Shown here: positions 1 through 8,494 of the stretch, one piece after another | How the letters are laid out: every line of letters starts with the position of its first letter | Numbering within the stretch: position 1 is the first letter of the stretch | NCBI RefSeq assembly: GCF_900497695.1 | Contig: NZ_UIDD01000010.1 | Coordinates: forward strand, 248,001 to 312,000 | DNA from: Pseudomonas wadenswilerensis | GTDB lineage: Bacteria > Pseudomonadota > Gammaproteobacteria > Pseudomonadales > Pseudomonadaceae | DNA: 64,000 nucleotides | Direction of reading: 5' to 3' | Program-made: the position numbers and the translations under genes | Notes under the pieces: model-generated | The model's input: only the letters and a program-made list of their open reading frames with translations | Databases searched by the model: none | What the model was told of the DNA's origin: nothing

Positions 1-269
1 TCGAACGCGCCGCAGAGATCCGCCTGCGGCCGATCCTGATGACCACCGCGGCCATGGTCGTCGGCCTGGTACCGCTGCTGCTGGCCAGTGGCGCCGGCGC
101 CCACAGCCGCTTCAGCCTGGGCCTGGTGATCGTGGTCGGGATGCTCATCGGCACCCTGTTCACCCTGTTCATCCTGCCGACCGTGTACTCCTTGCTGGCC
201 AAGGACCACCGCGCCGCCAACCAGTCGCCACGCCACCAGGAACTGGCCGACGTGAGCGCCCTGGCCTGA
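1..269 (+). CDS. RND efflux transporter permease, C-terminal end (partial)
   Basis: The reading frame is open from the left edge, so only about the last 88 residues are present. They begin ERAAEIRLRPILMTT and go on with AAMVVGLVPLLLASG, which matches the late transmembrane region of HAE1/MexF-like inner-membrane proton-driven exporters. Two hydrophobic helices (LVPLLLASGAG and LGLVIVVGMLIGTLFTLFILP) precede a short cytoplasmic tail. An outer-membrane channel gene follows about 107 bp downstream on the same strand, so the pair is likely one efflux operon. The substrate cannot be told from this fragment. Its position next to the biosynthetic cluster makes export of that product an attractive inference. 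Confidence 0.9.
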   Translation, partial: ERAAEIRLRPILMTTAAMVVGLVPLLLASGAGAHSRFSLGLVIVVGMLIGTLFTLFILPTVYSLLAKDHRAANQSPRHQELADVSALA

Positions 270-376
270 CTTCAACCGGGCACGGCCTGCGCCCTGCCCG
301 CCTGTTTCCCTCCGCCATCCCCGGTGGCCCCCAAGGGCTGCTGCGGGACCGGCTTGGTAAAAAAAGAGAACCGCAC

Positions 377-1750
377 ATGTTTCGAAAGTCGATCCTGACC
401 CTGCTGATCCTGGCGCCGCTGGCCCAGGCCGAAGAGGCTAACCGCAGCAGCCTGATGTCGGTGTACACCCAGGTGGTGGCACACAATAGTGAAATGGCCG
501 CCGCCCGGGAGAACTACCTGGCGCGCCAGGAGGGCGTGCCCCAAGCCCGCGCCGAGTTGCTGCCACAGGTGGCCCTGGAAGCTGATGCCGGCAATCGCCG
601 CAGCGACCGCCATAATGTCGAGGAACGCAGCGGCAGCCTCTATCGCCTGACCCTCAACCAGCCGCTGTTCGATGCCTCGCGCTGGTTCACCTTCAAGGCT
701 GCGCAAGCCGAGAGCGAGCAGGCCGAGCTGGATTTCTCGGCATTCCAGCAGCAGTTGATCCTGCGCACCGCCGAGGCCTACTTCAACACCCTGCTGACCG
801 AGGACAACCTGGCCGCGACCAAGGCCGAACTGCGCGCCTTCGAGCGCCAGTTGCGCCAGACCCGCCAGAGTTTCGATGCCGGCCTCTCCGACCAGAACGA
901 CGTGCTCTCGGCCCAGGCCAGTTTCGACCGCGCCAACGCCAACCTGATCGACAGCCAGCGCCGCAGCGATGATGCCTACCAGGCCCTGATGCGCCTGACC
1001 GGGCAGGCGCAGCCGCCGCTGATCGGCATCCGCCACAGCCTGCCGGTGGTGGCGCCGGTGCCGAACCAGGTCGAGCCCTGGGTTGACCAGGCGCTGAGCC
1101 AGAACCTGCGCCTGCGCGCCAGCCAGTCGCAATTGAAGGTTGCCGAACAGACCCTGCGCAGCAGCAAGGCCGAACACCTGCCGACCCTAAACCTGGCGCT
1201 GGGCTATGCCGAAGGCGACAGCGACCTGATGGACAACCCCAGCCACTTTGGCCAGCGTGCGGGCAACCAGCGCGACAGTTCGGTGATGGTGCAGTTCAAG
1301 CTGCCGATTTTCAGCGGTGGCGGCACCAGCTCGCGAGTGCGCCAGGCCAGCCATCGCCTGGACCAGAGCGAATACGACCAGACCAGCCTGCAGCGGGAAG
1401 TGGTGGAGCGTTCGCGCAACGCCTTTCGTGCGGTCAACAGTGATGTCGAGCAGGTACGGGCGCGGCGCCAGACCATCATCTCCAGCCAGGGTTCGCTCAA
1501 GGCCACCGAAGCCGGTTACGAGGTGGGCAACCGCAACATCGTCGATATCCTCGATGCCCAGCGGGATCTGTACAACGCCGTGCGCGACTACAACATCGCC
1601 CGCTACGGCTACATCCTCAATGGCCTGCGCCTCAAGCTTGAGGCCGGCAGCCTCAACCCCGGCGACCTGCAGAGCCTGGCCCAGTTCCTCAAGCCCGACT
1701 ACGATCCGGACAAGGATTTCCTGCCCGCCGACCTGGCCCGCCAGGGCTGA
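377..1750 (+). CDS. TolC-family outer-membrane efflux channel
   Basis: A 457-residue protein with an N-terminal signal peptide (MFRKSILTLLILAPLAQA). There is no lipobox cysteine, so it resembles TolC/AprF-type channels more than the OprM lipoprotein group. The body has the two repeated alpha-helical barrel segments of the family, seen in phrases such as LRTAEAYFNTLLTEDNL, AGLSDQNDVLSAQA and YEVGNRNIVDILDAQRDLYNA. The length is normal for TolC proteins. It follows an RND permease on the same strand and should form the outer-membrane exit of that pump. It ends 17 bp before the convergent LysR gene. The family call is firm; the substrate is unknown. Confidence 0.92.
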   Translation: MFRKSILTLLILAPLAQAEEANRSSLMSVYTQVVAHNSEMAAARENYLARQEGVPQARAELLPQVALEADAGNRRSDRHNVEERSGSLYRLTLNQPLFDASRWFTFKAAQAESEQAELDFSAFQQQLILRTAEAYFNTLLTEDNLAATKAELRAFERQLRQTRQSFDAGLSDQNDVLSAQASFDRANANLIDSQRRSDDAYQALMRLTGQAQPPLIGIRHSLPVVAPVPNQVEPWVDQALSQNLRLRASQSQLKVAEQTLRSSKAEHLPTLNLALGYAEGDSDLMDNPSHFGQRAGNQRDSSVMVQFKLPIFSGGGTSSRVRQASHRLDQSEYDQTSLQREVVERSRNAFRAVNSDVEQVRARRQTIISSQGSLKATEAGYEVGNRNIVDILDAQRDLYNAVRDYNIARYGYILNGLRLKLEAGSLNPGDLQSLAQFLKPDYDPDKDFLPADLARQG

Positions 1751-1767
1751 ACCAGGCCGGCGCCGGT

Positions 1768-2682
1768 TCAGCTGACCAGGCGCTGCGCGCTGTCCTTGTG
1801 CTGCTGGCACAGCTCACGAATGATCTGCGCCATCAGCCGCACCTCCGGGCTGTGCTTGAACTCTTCGGCATAGCCCATGTACATCGGCACTTCGCGCTCG
1901 CGCTGGTGCTGCAGCGGCACTCGGCGCAGGCTGCCGTCGGCCAGCTCGTCGGCGATTACGTGCTCTGGCAGCCAGGCAAAGCCCAGGCCGCGCTCGACGA
2001 AGGTCTTGGCCGCCGCCAGGCTGCTGACCGTCCAGCGCTGCGAGGTACCGAGCCAGCCGCTGTTCTGCGAACTGCGCGTACCCGAATCGCGGATCACCAC
2101 CTGGCGGTGAGTCTTCATGTCATCCAGGCTCAGCTCGCCCTCGACCGCCGCCAGCGGATGGTCGGCGGCCACCACGCAGATCAGCGAGACATTGAGCAGG
2201 AACTCCTGCAGGTAACCGGATGGCAGGCTGCTGGCGATACCCAATTCGACCTTGCCGTCTTCCAGCAGCTCGCGGGCTCCGGACAGGGCGGTTTCGTACA
2301 AACGGATGCGGTGGTCCTTGAAGGTCGAGGAGAACTCATGCAAGCCCTGCTGGAGCAATTCGATGGGAAACAACACGTCAACCGCCATCGCATGCTCGGT
2401 AAACAGTCCCGGCTGATACTGGTTGGCCAGGTGCTCGAGCTTCTGCGCCGCCCCCAGCAGGTGCTTGGCCTGGGGCAACAGGGCCTTGCCCAGCGGCGTC
2501 AGCACCGCCTTGCGCCCCTCGATGATGAACAGCTCCTGGCCCAGCAGCATCTCCATGCGATTGACCGAATGGCTGATCGCCGACTGGGATTTGTACATGT
2601 GCTCGCCAGCCTGCTGAAAGCCGCCGCACTCCACGGTGGAGACGAACGCGCGCCACTGATCGAGACTGATCTTGGAAAACAT
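1768..2682 (-). CDS. LysR-family transcriptional regulator
   Basis: A 304-residue LysR regulator. It has an N-terminal winged helix-turn-helix (residues about 5-65, FVSTVECGGFQQAGEHMYKSQ then SAISHSVNRMEMLLGQELF) and a C-terminal periplasmic-binding-like effector domain. The start at 2682 is chosen because a strong Shine-Dalgarno AAGGAGG lies just upstream and MFSKISLDQWRAF aligns with the usual LysR N-terminus; an in-frame start 36 bp upstream is less likely. It is divergent from the HMG-CoA synthase gene across a 674-bp gap and convergent with the efflux channel gene. By the usual LysR arrangement it probably controls the divergent cluster; this is inference. Confidence 0.92.
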   Translation of the reverse strand: MFSKISLDQWRAFVSTVECGGFQQAGEHMYKSQSAISHSVNRMEMLLGQELFIIEGRKAVLTPLGKALLPQAKHLLGAAQKLEHLANQYQPGLFTEHAMAVDVLFPIELLQQGLHEFSSTFKDHRIRLYETALSGARELLEDGKVELGIASSLPSGYLQEFLLNVSLICVVAADHPLAAVEGELSLDDMKTHRQVVIRDSGTRSSQNSGWLGTSQRWTVSSLAAAKTFVERGLGFAWLPEHVIADELADGSLRRVPLQHQREREVPMYMGYAEEFKHSPEVRLMAQIIRELCQQHKDSAQRLVS

Positions 2683-3356
2683 GCCTACCTCCTTGTATGA
2701 CCGGCATCGGGACGTCAACTACGTCACCCCGGCGTTTGTACCACAGGCGCAGCGGATACATGAAGCGGGTGACCGGTTCAGCGCTACTTAATTCACTTTT
2801 CCCGGCCTTCGCCTTCATGCGACAACTGAATAGCAAAGCGATTGTTCAATCAGGGATGAAACGCCGACCTTCAGGGAGAACGCTATGGATTCAGCGACTC
2901 AGGCACGAACAACTAAAGCAACAGCGAAACGGGTGTACAGCGCCCGCCCCTACCGGCATAAACATTCAATAAAGCGACCTCCACCCGGCGCCGCCTGATT
3001 ATTTAAATAAACAGTTATTGTCGAACAAACCGGCAAAATAAAATAATACTTGTCTTTCACCTGTTCTTTTCGCTTCGTGCTTGCGCGAGGCTTTAGCCTG
3101 CCTGTTACAAAGCCCTGCATAGCTGAATGAATACGACACCAGCGCCGTAAAACAACGGCTGCCTGTCATAAAAAAACAACAGTCAACAACCCATGAACCC
3201 CCCTCATGAATCCTATCTGAATATTTCGCTTTTCCTGATTGAACCTTCAGCCGCAATAATTCTACCGCCACTTGCAACTGGATAAGTCGGCACCGGAAAA
3301 CTACAACCCGGGCGTGTATCTGGAACTTCTCGAACGAATAATAAATGGGCATACAC
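2683..3356. promoter_or_regulatory. Long AT-rich divergent intergenic region, probable cluster promoter
   Basis: A 674-bp gap between the LysR gene and the HMG-CoA synthase gene, with no convincing coding frame on either strand. It is visibly more AT-rich than its surroundings, most strongly around 2990-3070 (for example TTATTTAAATAAACAG). Such a gap between a LysR gene and its divergent target normally holds the operator and promoters. I could not assign a specific LysR box or a clear -35/-10 pair by eye. Confidence 0.45.
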
Positions 3357-4544
3357 ATGAAAATCGGCATTGACGATATTGGGCTGTTTGTACCGGAGCA
3401 CTTCTTTCCACTCGATGAACTTGCCGCACGGCATAATATCGACCCTAATAAATACCTGGTGGGTATTGGCCAGGAACTCATGGCCGTCCCCGCCCCTGAC
3501 GAAGACATCGTCACCCTGGCGGCCAACGCTGCACTGCCGTTGATCGACAGCGCAACCCGGGCCAGCATTGCCACGGTGATCCTGGCCACTGAAAGCGGCA
3601 TCGACCAGTCGAAATCGGCCGGTCTGTTCGTCCATAGCCTGCTCGGCCTGCGTGCCGACTGCCGGGTGGTGGAGTTCAAGCAGGCCTGCTACGGCGCCAC
3701 TGCCGGCTTGCAGATGGCCTGTGCCCTGGTCCGCCAGCGCCCACAGGAAAAAGTCCTGGTGATCGCCACCGACATCGCCCGCTACGAGCAGAACTCCGAG
3801 GGTGAATGCACCCAGGGCGCCGGCGCCGTGGCGATGATCGTCAGCGAAAACCCGCGCCTGCTGGAGATCCATCCGCACCAGGGCCGCTACAGCCTGGACG
3901 TCATGGACTTCTGGCGGCCGAACTACCGCAGCACCGCGCTGGTGGACGGCAAACTGTCGATCGATGTCTACCTCGAGTCGCTGCAACACGCCTGGCAGAA
4001 CTACCGTGCCGATGGCGGCCTGGCCCTCACTGACATCAGCTACCTGTGCTTCCACCAGCCGTTCACCAAGATGGCGAAAAAAGCCTTCTCGGTGTTCGAG
4101 AATATCGAGCCGGAAGCCGCCAAGGCCCTCGGCGACAAGGCCTACAGCACCAGCCAGCTATACGGCAAAGCCATCGGCAACTGCTACACCGCCTCGCTGT
4201 ACATCGCCCTGCTGTCGCTGCTGGACAAGACCGAGGAAGACCTCAGCGGCCAGCACATCGGCCTGTTCAGCTACGGTTCGGGCAGCGTCGGCGAGTTCTT
4301 CAGCGCCACCGTGGTCAAGGGTTACCAGGCCCATTCGCGACGCCAGCAACATGCGCGCATGCTCGCCCAGCGCACGCGCCTGAGCCACGCCCAGTACAGC
4401 GACTGGTTCTACGGCAACAACCAGCCGGCCAGCGCCGACTACAGCACCCCGCGCGTGACCACTGGCGCCTTCCGCTACTGCGGCGCCGAAGGTTACCGCC
4501 GTCTGTACGAAAGCACCGCCCAGCAGCTGCAGATGGCGAGCTAG
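3357..4544 (+). CDS. mvaS: Hydroxymethylglutaryl-CoA synthase (MvaS-type)
   Basis: A 395-residue protein that should condense acetyl-CoA with acetoacetyl-CoA to HMG-CoA. With the start at MKIGIDDIGLFVP the catalytic triad falls on the numbering known for bacterial HMG-CoA synthases: E79 (LATESGID), C111 (KQACYGAT) and H233 (CFHQPFTKM). Other signatures are CTQGAGAVAM, DVMDFWRPNY and GLFSYGSGSVGEFF. An ATG 12 bp upstream (3345) is possible but would spoil this alignment. No HMG-CoA reductase or mevalonate kinase is nearby, and Pseudomonas normally makes isoprenoids by the MEP route, so a role in specialised metabolism is likely. It is the first gene of the cluster, 3 bp before the crotonase gene. 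Confidence 0.93.
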   Translation: MKIGIDDIGLFVPEHFFPLDELAARHNIDPNKYLVGIGQELMAVPAPDEDIVTLAANAALPLIDSATRASIATVILATESGIDQSKSAGLFVHSLLGLRADCRVVEFKQACYGATAGLQMACALVRQRPQEKVLVIATDIARYEQNSEGECTQGAGAVAMIVSENPRLLEIHPHQGRYSLDVMDFWRPNYRSTALVDGKLSIDVYLESLQHAWQNYRADGGLALTDISYLCFHQPFTKMAKKAFSVFENIEPEAAKALGDKAYSTSQLYGKAIGNCYTASLYIALLSLLDKTEEDLSGQHIGLFSYGSGSVGEFFSATVVKGYQAHSRRQQHARMLAQRTRLSHAQYSDWFYGNNQPASADYSTPRVTTGAFRYCGAEGYRRLYESTAQQLQMAS

Positions 4545-4547
4545 GCC

Positions 4548-5330
4548 ATGAGCGAAGTGCTTCTGAGCTGGCTGCAGCCGACGGTTGCCTGCCTGACCCT
4601 GAACCGTCCCCATGCCGGCAACGCCCTCAATGAAAGCCTGTTGCGGGCCTTGACCGGGCATCTGGATGAACTGGCCAGCCGCCCCGGGCTGCGGGCCCTG
4701 GTGCTGGACGGCGCCGGCGAGCATTTCTGCACCGGTGCCGACCTTGAGTGGATGCGTCGCAGCCTGGCTTTCAGCGAAGCCCAGAACCTGCAGGACGCCG
4801 GCCTTCTGGCCGCCGTCCTGCAACAACTGGACAACTTCCCGGTGCCGGTCATCGTCGTCGCCAAGGGTTCGGTGTTCGGCGGTGCCCTGGGCCTGCTGTG
4901 CTGCGCCGACTATGTGCTGGCAGCCGAACAGACGCGATTCTCCTTCAGCGAAGCGCGCCTGGGCCTGGCGCCGGCGATGATCAGCCCCTACGTAGTGCGC
5001 GCCATGGGCCTGCGCCAGGCGCGGCGCTACATGCTGTCGGCAGAGATTTTCGACGGCGACAGCGCGGTGCAGCTGCAACTGGTGCACAAGCAGGTGCCGC
5101 TGCAGGTGCTTGAGAGTTGCCGCGACCGTTGGCTGGGACTGCTGCTGCAGACCGGCCCCCAGGCCAGCCGCGCGGTCAAGCACATGCTCCTGCGCCTGGG
5201 CCGCCAGGACGGCCTGCTCGAAGAGCAACCGGAAAACCTGCGGCTGATCGCCCGCCTGCGCACTTCGCCAGAAGGCCAGCACGGACTCAACGCTTTTTTC
5301 AATCGCACCCGGCCTGACTGGGTGGAGTGA
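4548..5330 (+). CDS. Enoyl-CoA hydratase family protein, methylglutaconyl-CoA hydratase (LiuC)-like
   Basis: A 260-residue crotonase-fold enzyme. The oxyanion-hole motifs are FCTGADL (60-66) and GSVFGGALGL (107-116), and E135 in FSFSEARLGLAPA is the likely acid/base. The stretch ADLEWMR, then FGGALGL, SEARLGLAPAMISP and ARRYMLSAEIFDG resembles LiuC, the 3-methylglutaconyl-CoA hydratase of leucine/isoprenoid catabolism, more than FadB-type crotonases. It starts 3 bp after the HMG-CoA synthase stop. The natural reading is that it runs LiuC in reverse, dehydrating HMG-CoA to 3-methylglutaconyl-CoA. The family call is firm; the direction of the reaction is inferred. Confidence 0.88.
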   Translation: MSEVLLSWLQPTVACLTLNRPHAGNALNESLLRALTGHLDELASRPGLRALVLDGAGEHFCTGADLEWMRRSLAFSEAQNLQDAGLLAAVLQQLDNFPVPVIVVAKGSVFGGALGLLCCADYVLAAEQTRFSFSEARLGLAPAMISPYVVRAMGLRQARRYMLSAEIFDGDSAVQLQLVHKQVPLQVLESCRDRWLGLLLQTGPQASRAVKHMLLRLGRQDGLLEEQPENLRLIARLRTSPEGQHGLNAFFNRTRPDWVE

Positions 5331-5416
5331 ACCCTGATGTGTTGCGGGTGAGTTTGCCCCCGCTACCCGGCGCCGCCCGATGACGACGCCCGACCTCATT
5401 CAAAAAGGAATTTGCC

Positions 5417-7363
5417 ATGTGTGGTTTTATCGGTGTGTATCAGTCCAATCGCCACAATGTTCCCGACCAGGCAGTGCTTGATGCCCTGGTCGCCATCAAT
5501 CACCGCGGTCCGGACGAACACAGCCTCTGGCGTGACCCCGGCGAGCACGCCGTGCTCGGCCATACCCGTCTGAGCATCATCGGCCTGGACAACGGCATGC
5601 AGCCGATCGTTGCCGACGAAGGTGACCTGGTGATCGTGGTCAATGGTGAGTTCTACGACCACGAACGCATCCGCGCCGAGCTCGAAGCTGACGGTGCCAC
5701 CTTCAAGACCGCCTCGGACAGCGAGATCGCCCTGCACCTGTACCGCCGCTCGGGCCTGGCCGGGCTCAACCGCCTGCGCGGCGAGTTCTCGATGGTGCTG
5801 TTCGACCGTCAGCGCCGCCTGATGCTGGCAGTGCGTGACCGCCTGGGGATCAAGCCGCTGTTCTACGCCCAGCATGAGGGCAACTGGTACTTCGCTTCGG
5901 AGATCAAGGCCCTGGTGGCGGCCGGTGTCAGCGCCGAGTGGGATGAAAACGCCTACGCCAGCCGCGCCTTCTACCTGCGCGATCACACCCTGTTCAAGGG
6001 TGTACGCAGTGTGCAGCCGGGCTGCTGGATCATGGTCGACCACGGCGGCTTGCACAGCGGCCGCTACTGGGACATGGAGTTTGCCCGCCGCGACGCAGTG
6101 GCACCGTCCGACGAAGCCGGGATGATCCAGGCAGTGCGCGAAGCCATCGAGGAATCGGTGCGCCTGCGCCTGCGTGCCGATGTGCCCATGGGCGTTTACC
6201 TGAGCGGCGGCATCGACTCCTCGGCCATGCTCGGGATCGCCACCAAGCTGCATGGCGAGCCGCTGGATGCCTTCAACCTGTCGTTCACCGACATGGACGA
6301 CTACGACGAGAACCGCTTCGCGCGCCTGGCTGCCGAGCACAACAATGCACGCTTCCACACCATCGAAATCACCCAGGACCACCTGGCGGACAATTTCGAG
6401 CAGGCCCTGTGGCACAACGAAACGCCATTCTTCAACGCCCACGGCGTGGCCAAGTACATCCTCAGCCGCGAAGTGCGCAAGGCCGGCATGAAGGTCGTGC
6501 TGACCGGTGAAGGCGCCGATGAAGTGTTCGCCGGCTACCCGCATTTTCGTCGCGACATGCTGCTGTACAACAACGAGCAGCAGGACCCGAAAGTCATCAG
6601 CCTGCTGCGCCAGCGGATCAAGGACAACGAACAGGGCTACACCGGCGCCAACATGCCCCATGACATCCACTGGATGGTCAATCAGCTCAAGCACGGCGTG
6701 TCCTGGCTGGACAACCAGGCCGGCTGGTTCAAAGCCCTGGAAGGCCTGTACCGCGCCGATTTCCGCGATCACTTCGCCGGTATCGACCCGTACCGCCAGT
6801 TCTTCGACCGTCTCGACCACAGCAAGCTGCAAGGCCGCGATCCGGTGCACAACTCGATGTACCTGTGGGCCAAGTCGTACCTGCCCAACTTCGTCCTCAC
6901 CACCCTCGGTGACCGCATGGAGATGGCCAACAGCATCGAAGGCCGGGTACCGCTGCTGGACCACCACGTGGTCGAGCTGGCCTGCCAGATGCCAGTGTGG
7001 ATGAAGGTGCGTGGCGCCACCGAGAAGTTCGTCTTCCGCGAAGCCATGCGCCCCTACCTGCCGACTGCACTGTACGAGCGCAAGAAGCACTACTTCCGCG
7101 CGCCGCCGGCCACCCTGCAGCAGCAAGGACGCCTGTATCAACTGGTCCAGGACACCCTCAACAGCAGCGACCTGGACGCCCTGCCGTTCTTCGATGCGGC
7201 CAAGGTGCGTGCCCTGCTCAACCAACTGCCGAGCCTGTCGGCCCAGGAACAGGGCCTGCTTGACCCGATGCTGATGGAGCTGACCAGCCTGTGCCTGCTG
7301 CAACGTCGCTACCGCATGACCAGCCAGCAATGGAACCCCCTGGATGCAGGGGTGGCGGCATGA
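5417..7363 (+). CDS. asnB: Asparagine synthetase B-like glutamine-hydrolysing amidotransferase
   Basis: A 648-residue two-domain protein. The N-terminal class II glutaminase has the nucleophile Cys2 (MCGFIGVYQ), R51 in HTRLSIIGLD, NGEFYDH at 77-83 and SDSE around 101. The C-terminal synthetase domain has the ATP-pyrophosphatase loop SGGIDSS at 263-269 and TGEGADEVFAGYPHF. Start Cys2 is mandatory, and AAGGAA precedes the ATG. The enzyme activates a carboxylate as acyl-AMP and transfers ammonia to it. At about 650 residues it resembles the AsnB homologues found in natural-product clusters and longer AsnB forms. In this operon the substrate is more likely a cluster intermediate than aspartate; that is inference. 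It overlaps the next gene by ATGA. Confidence 0.9.
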   Translation: MCGFIGVYQSNRHNVPDQAVLDALVAINHRGPDEHSLWRDPGEHAVLGHTRLSIIGLDNGMQPIVADEGDLVIVVNGEFYDHERIRAELEADGATFKTASDSEIALHLYRRSGLAGLNRLRGEFSMVLFDRQRRLMLAVRDRLGIKPLFYAQHEGNWYFASEIKALVAAGVSAEWDENAYASRAFYLRDHTLFKGVRSVQPGCWIMVDHGGLHSGRYWDMEFARRDAVAPSDEAGMIQAVREAIEESVRLRLRADVPMGVYLSGGIDSSAMLGIATKLHGEPLDAFNLSFTDMDDYDENRFARLAAEHNNARFHTIEITQDHLADNFEQALWHNETPFFNAHGVAKYILSREVRKAGMKVVLTGEGADEVFAGYPHFRRDMLLYNNEQQDPKVISLLRQRIKDNEQGYTGANMPHDIHWMVNQLKHGVSWLDNQAGWFKALEGLYRADFRDHFAGIDPYRQFFDRLDHSKLQGRDPVHNSMYLWAKSYLPNFVLTTLGDRMEMANSIEGRVPLLDHHVVELACQMPVWMKVRGATEKFVFREAMRPYLPTALYERKKHYFRAPPATLQQQGRLYQLVQDTLNSSDLDALPFFDAAKVRALLNQLPSLSAQEQGLLDPMLMELTSLCLLQRRYRMTSQQWNPLDAGVAA

Positions 7364-8484
7364 AAATCGCGATCATTGGCGCGGGCCTCAATGGCCTGGC
7401 CTGTGCCCTCATGCTCAAGCGCTTCGGCCTGGACTGCACGGTCTACGAACGCAGCCACGGGCCACGGGATTCCGGGACCGGGATCTACGTCTGGCCCCAG
7501 GGCGTGCAGGTGTTGCGCTTTCTGTTCAACGATCGTGAGTTCATGCAGCACGGCAAAGCCATCGAGTACCTCGACACCCATGGTCGCGATGGCCAGTTGA
7601 TCCACAGCCAGCCGGTGCGTCCGGCCGGGCTGGGGATCCCGGCACCGGCGGTGATGTTCCCGCGCAGCGAGCTGTTCGGCCTGCTGCGCGAGAAGCTCGG
7701 TGGCGAGCAGGTACGCTACGAAATGGGCTGCGAGCGGATCGAGAACCTCGGCGATCGGGCCCGGGTGCACTTCAGCAATGGTCATCAACAGGACTTTGAC
7801 TTGGTGATCGGCAGCGATGGCGTCGGCTCGACCGTACGCCAATGCCTGGAGCCGGGGCTCGAGCCCTACGACACCGGCCTGGTGGCCAGCCGCGGCATGG
7901 TCGAGTTCGACTCGCCGCTGCTGCACAGCGACCGCTGCCAGATCTTCACCTCGGCCTTCTCGCGGGTGGTCACCTACCCGCTGGCCGCCGACCGGCCGTA
8001 CCGGTACTGGTTCGCCGCTTACCAGCACCACAACCAGCCGTTGCACGACCGTGACGGGCTGCTGGAGCTGTTCGCCGACCTGCCCGCGGACATCCTGCGG
8101 ATGATCGAGCGGACCCCGCACGAGCAGATCCTCACCCACAAGATGATGGCCCTGACCGGCGCCGGGCGCTGGCACAACGGCCGGGTGGCGATGCTCGGCG
8201 ACAGCATCCACGCCATGCTGCCGACGCTCGGCTATGGCCTGACCCTGGGCCTGGAGAACGGCTTCATGCTCGCCCAGGCCCTGGTCGGCCTGTGCGACGA
8301 CAGCCTCGATGCCGCCCTGCAGCGCTACGAAGTGCGCGCTGCCGAGCGCTCGCGGGTGATGCTGGAAGTGATGCGCGACATGACCGACCTGTACTACTTC
8401 GAAGAAGACAGCGCGGTCACCCCGGCGCGCATCCTGCCGATCGTCAACCGCTTCCACGACCTGGCCCATACCACCGTATTCTGA
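7360..8484 (+). CDS. FAD-dependent monooxygenase (aromatic hydroxylase family)
   Basis: A 374-residue group A flavoprotein monooxygenase related to salicylate and hydroxypyridine hydroxylases. It has the Rossmann GxGxxG motif (IIGAGLNGLACAL, residues 4-16), the DG motif (DLVIGSDGVGSTVR) and the GD motif (GRVAMLGDSIHAMLP). The start at 7360 gives an ATGA overlap with asnB and puts the FAD motif at the very N-terminus, as usual; an in-frame start 69 bp upstream lies inside asnB. It should use NAD(P)H and O2 to hydroxylate an electron-rich ring. 2,6-Dihydroxypyridine 3-hydroxylase belongs to the same broad family, but I cannot assign a substrate from sequence alone. Confidence 0.9.
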   Translation: MKIAIIGAGLNGLACALMLKRFGLDCTVYERSHGPRDSGTGIYVWPQGVQVLRFLFNDREFMQHGKAIEYLDTHGRDGQLIHSQPVRPAGLGIPAPAVMFPRSELFGLLREKLGGEQVRYEMGCERIENLGDRARVHFSNGHQQDFDLVIGSDGVGSTVRQCLEPGLEPYDTGLVASRGMVEFDSPLLHSDRCQIFTSAFSRVVTYPLAADRPYRYWFAAYQHHNQPLHDRDGLLELFADLPADILRMIERTPHEQILTHKMMALTGAGRWHNGRVAMLGDSIHAMLPTLGYGLTLGLENGFMLAQALVGLCDDSLDAALQRYEVRAAERSRVMLEVMRDMTDLYYFEEDSAVTPARILPIVNRFHDLAHTTVF

Positions 8485-8494
8485 GGGAACGAGC

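Noticed and set aside
2851..2858. CAGGGATG, an RsmA/CsrA-like motif upstream of the cluster
   Set aside because: It matches the consensus but lies about 500 bp from the HMG-CoA synthase start, no hairpin is evident, and there is no sign that it is in the ribosome-binding region.
3357..5330. Reading MvaS plus hydratase as a mevalonate or leucine-degradation operon
   Set aside because: No HMG-CoA reductase, mevalonate kinase, HMG-CoA lyase, MCC carboxylase subunits or LiuR are nearby, and the other genes (AsnB, FAD monooxygenase, hydroquinone reductase) do not fit either pathway.
5396..7330. 644-codon open frame on the minus strand opposite asnB
   Set aside because: It is an antisense shadow of a high-GC gene. 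The plus-strand AsnB has Cys2, SGGIDSS and a good ribosome site, while the antisense translation is a low-complexity mix of A, Q, V and H with no motif.
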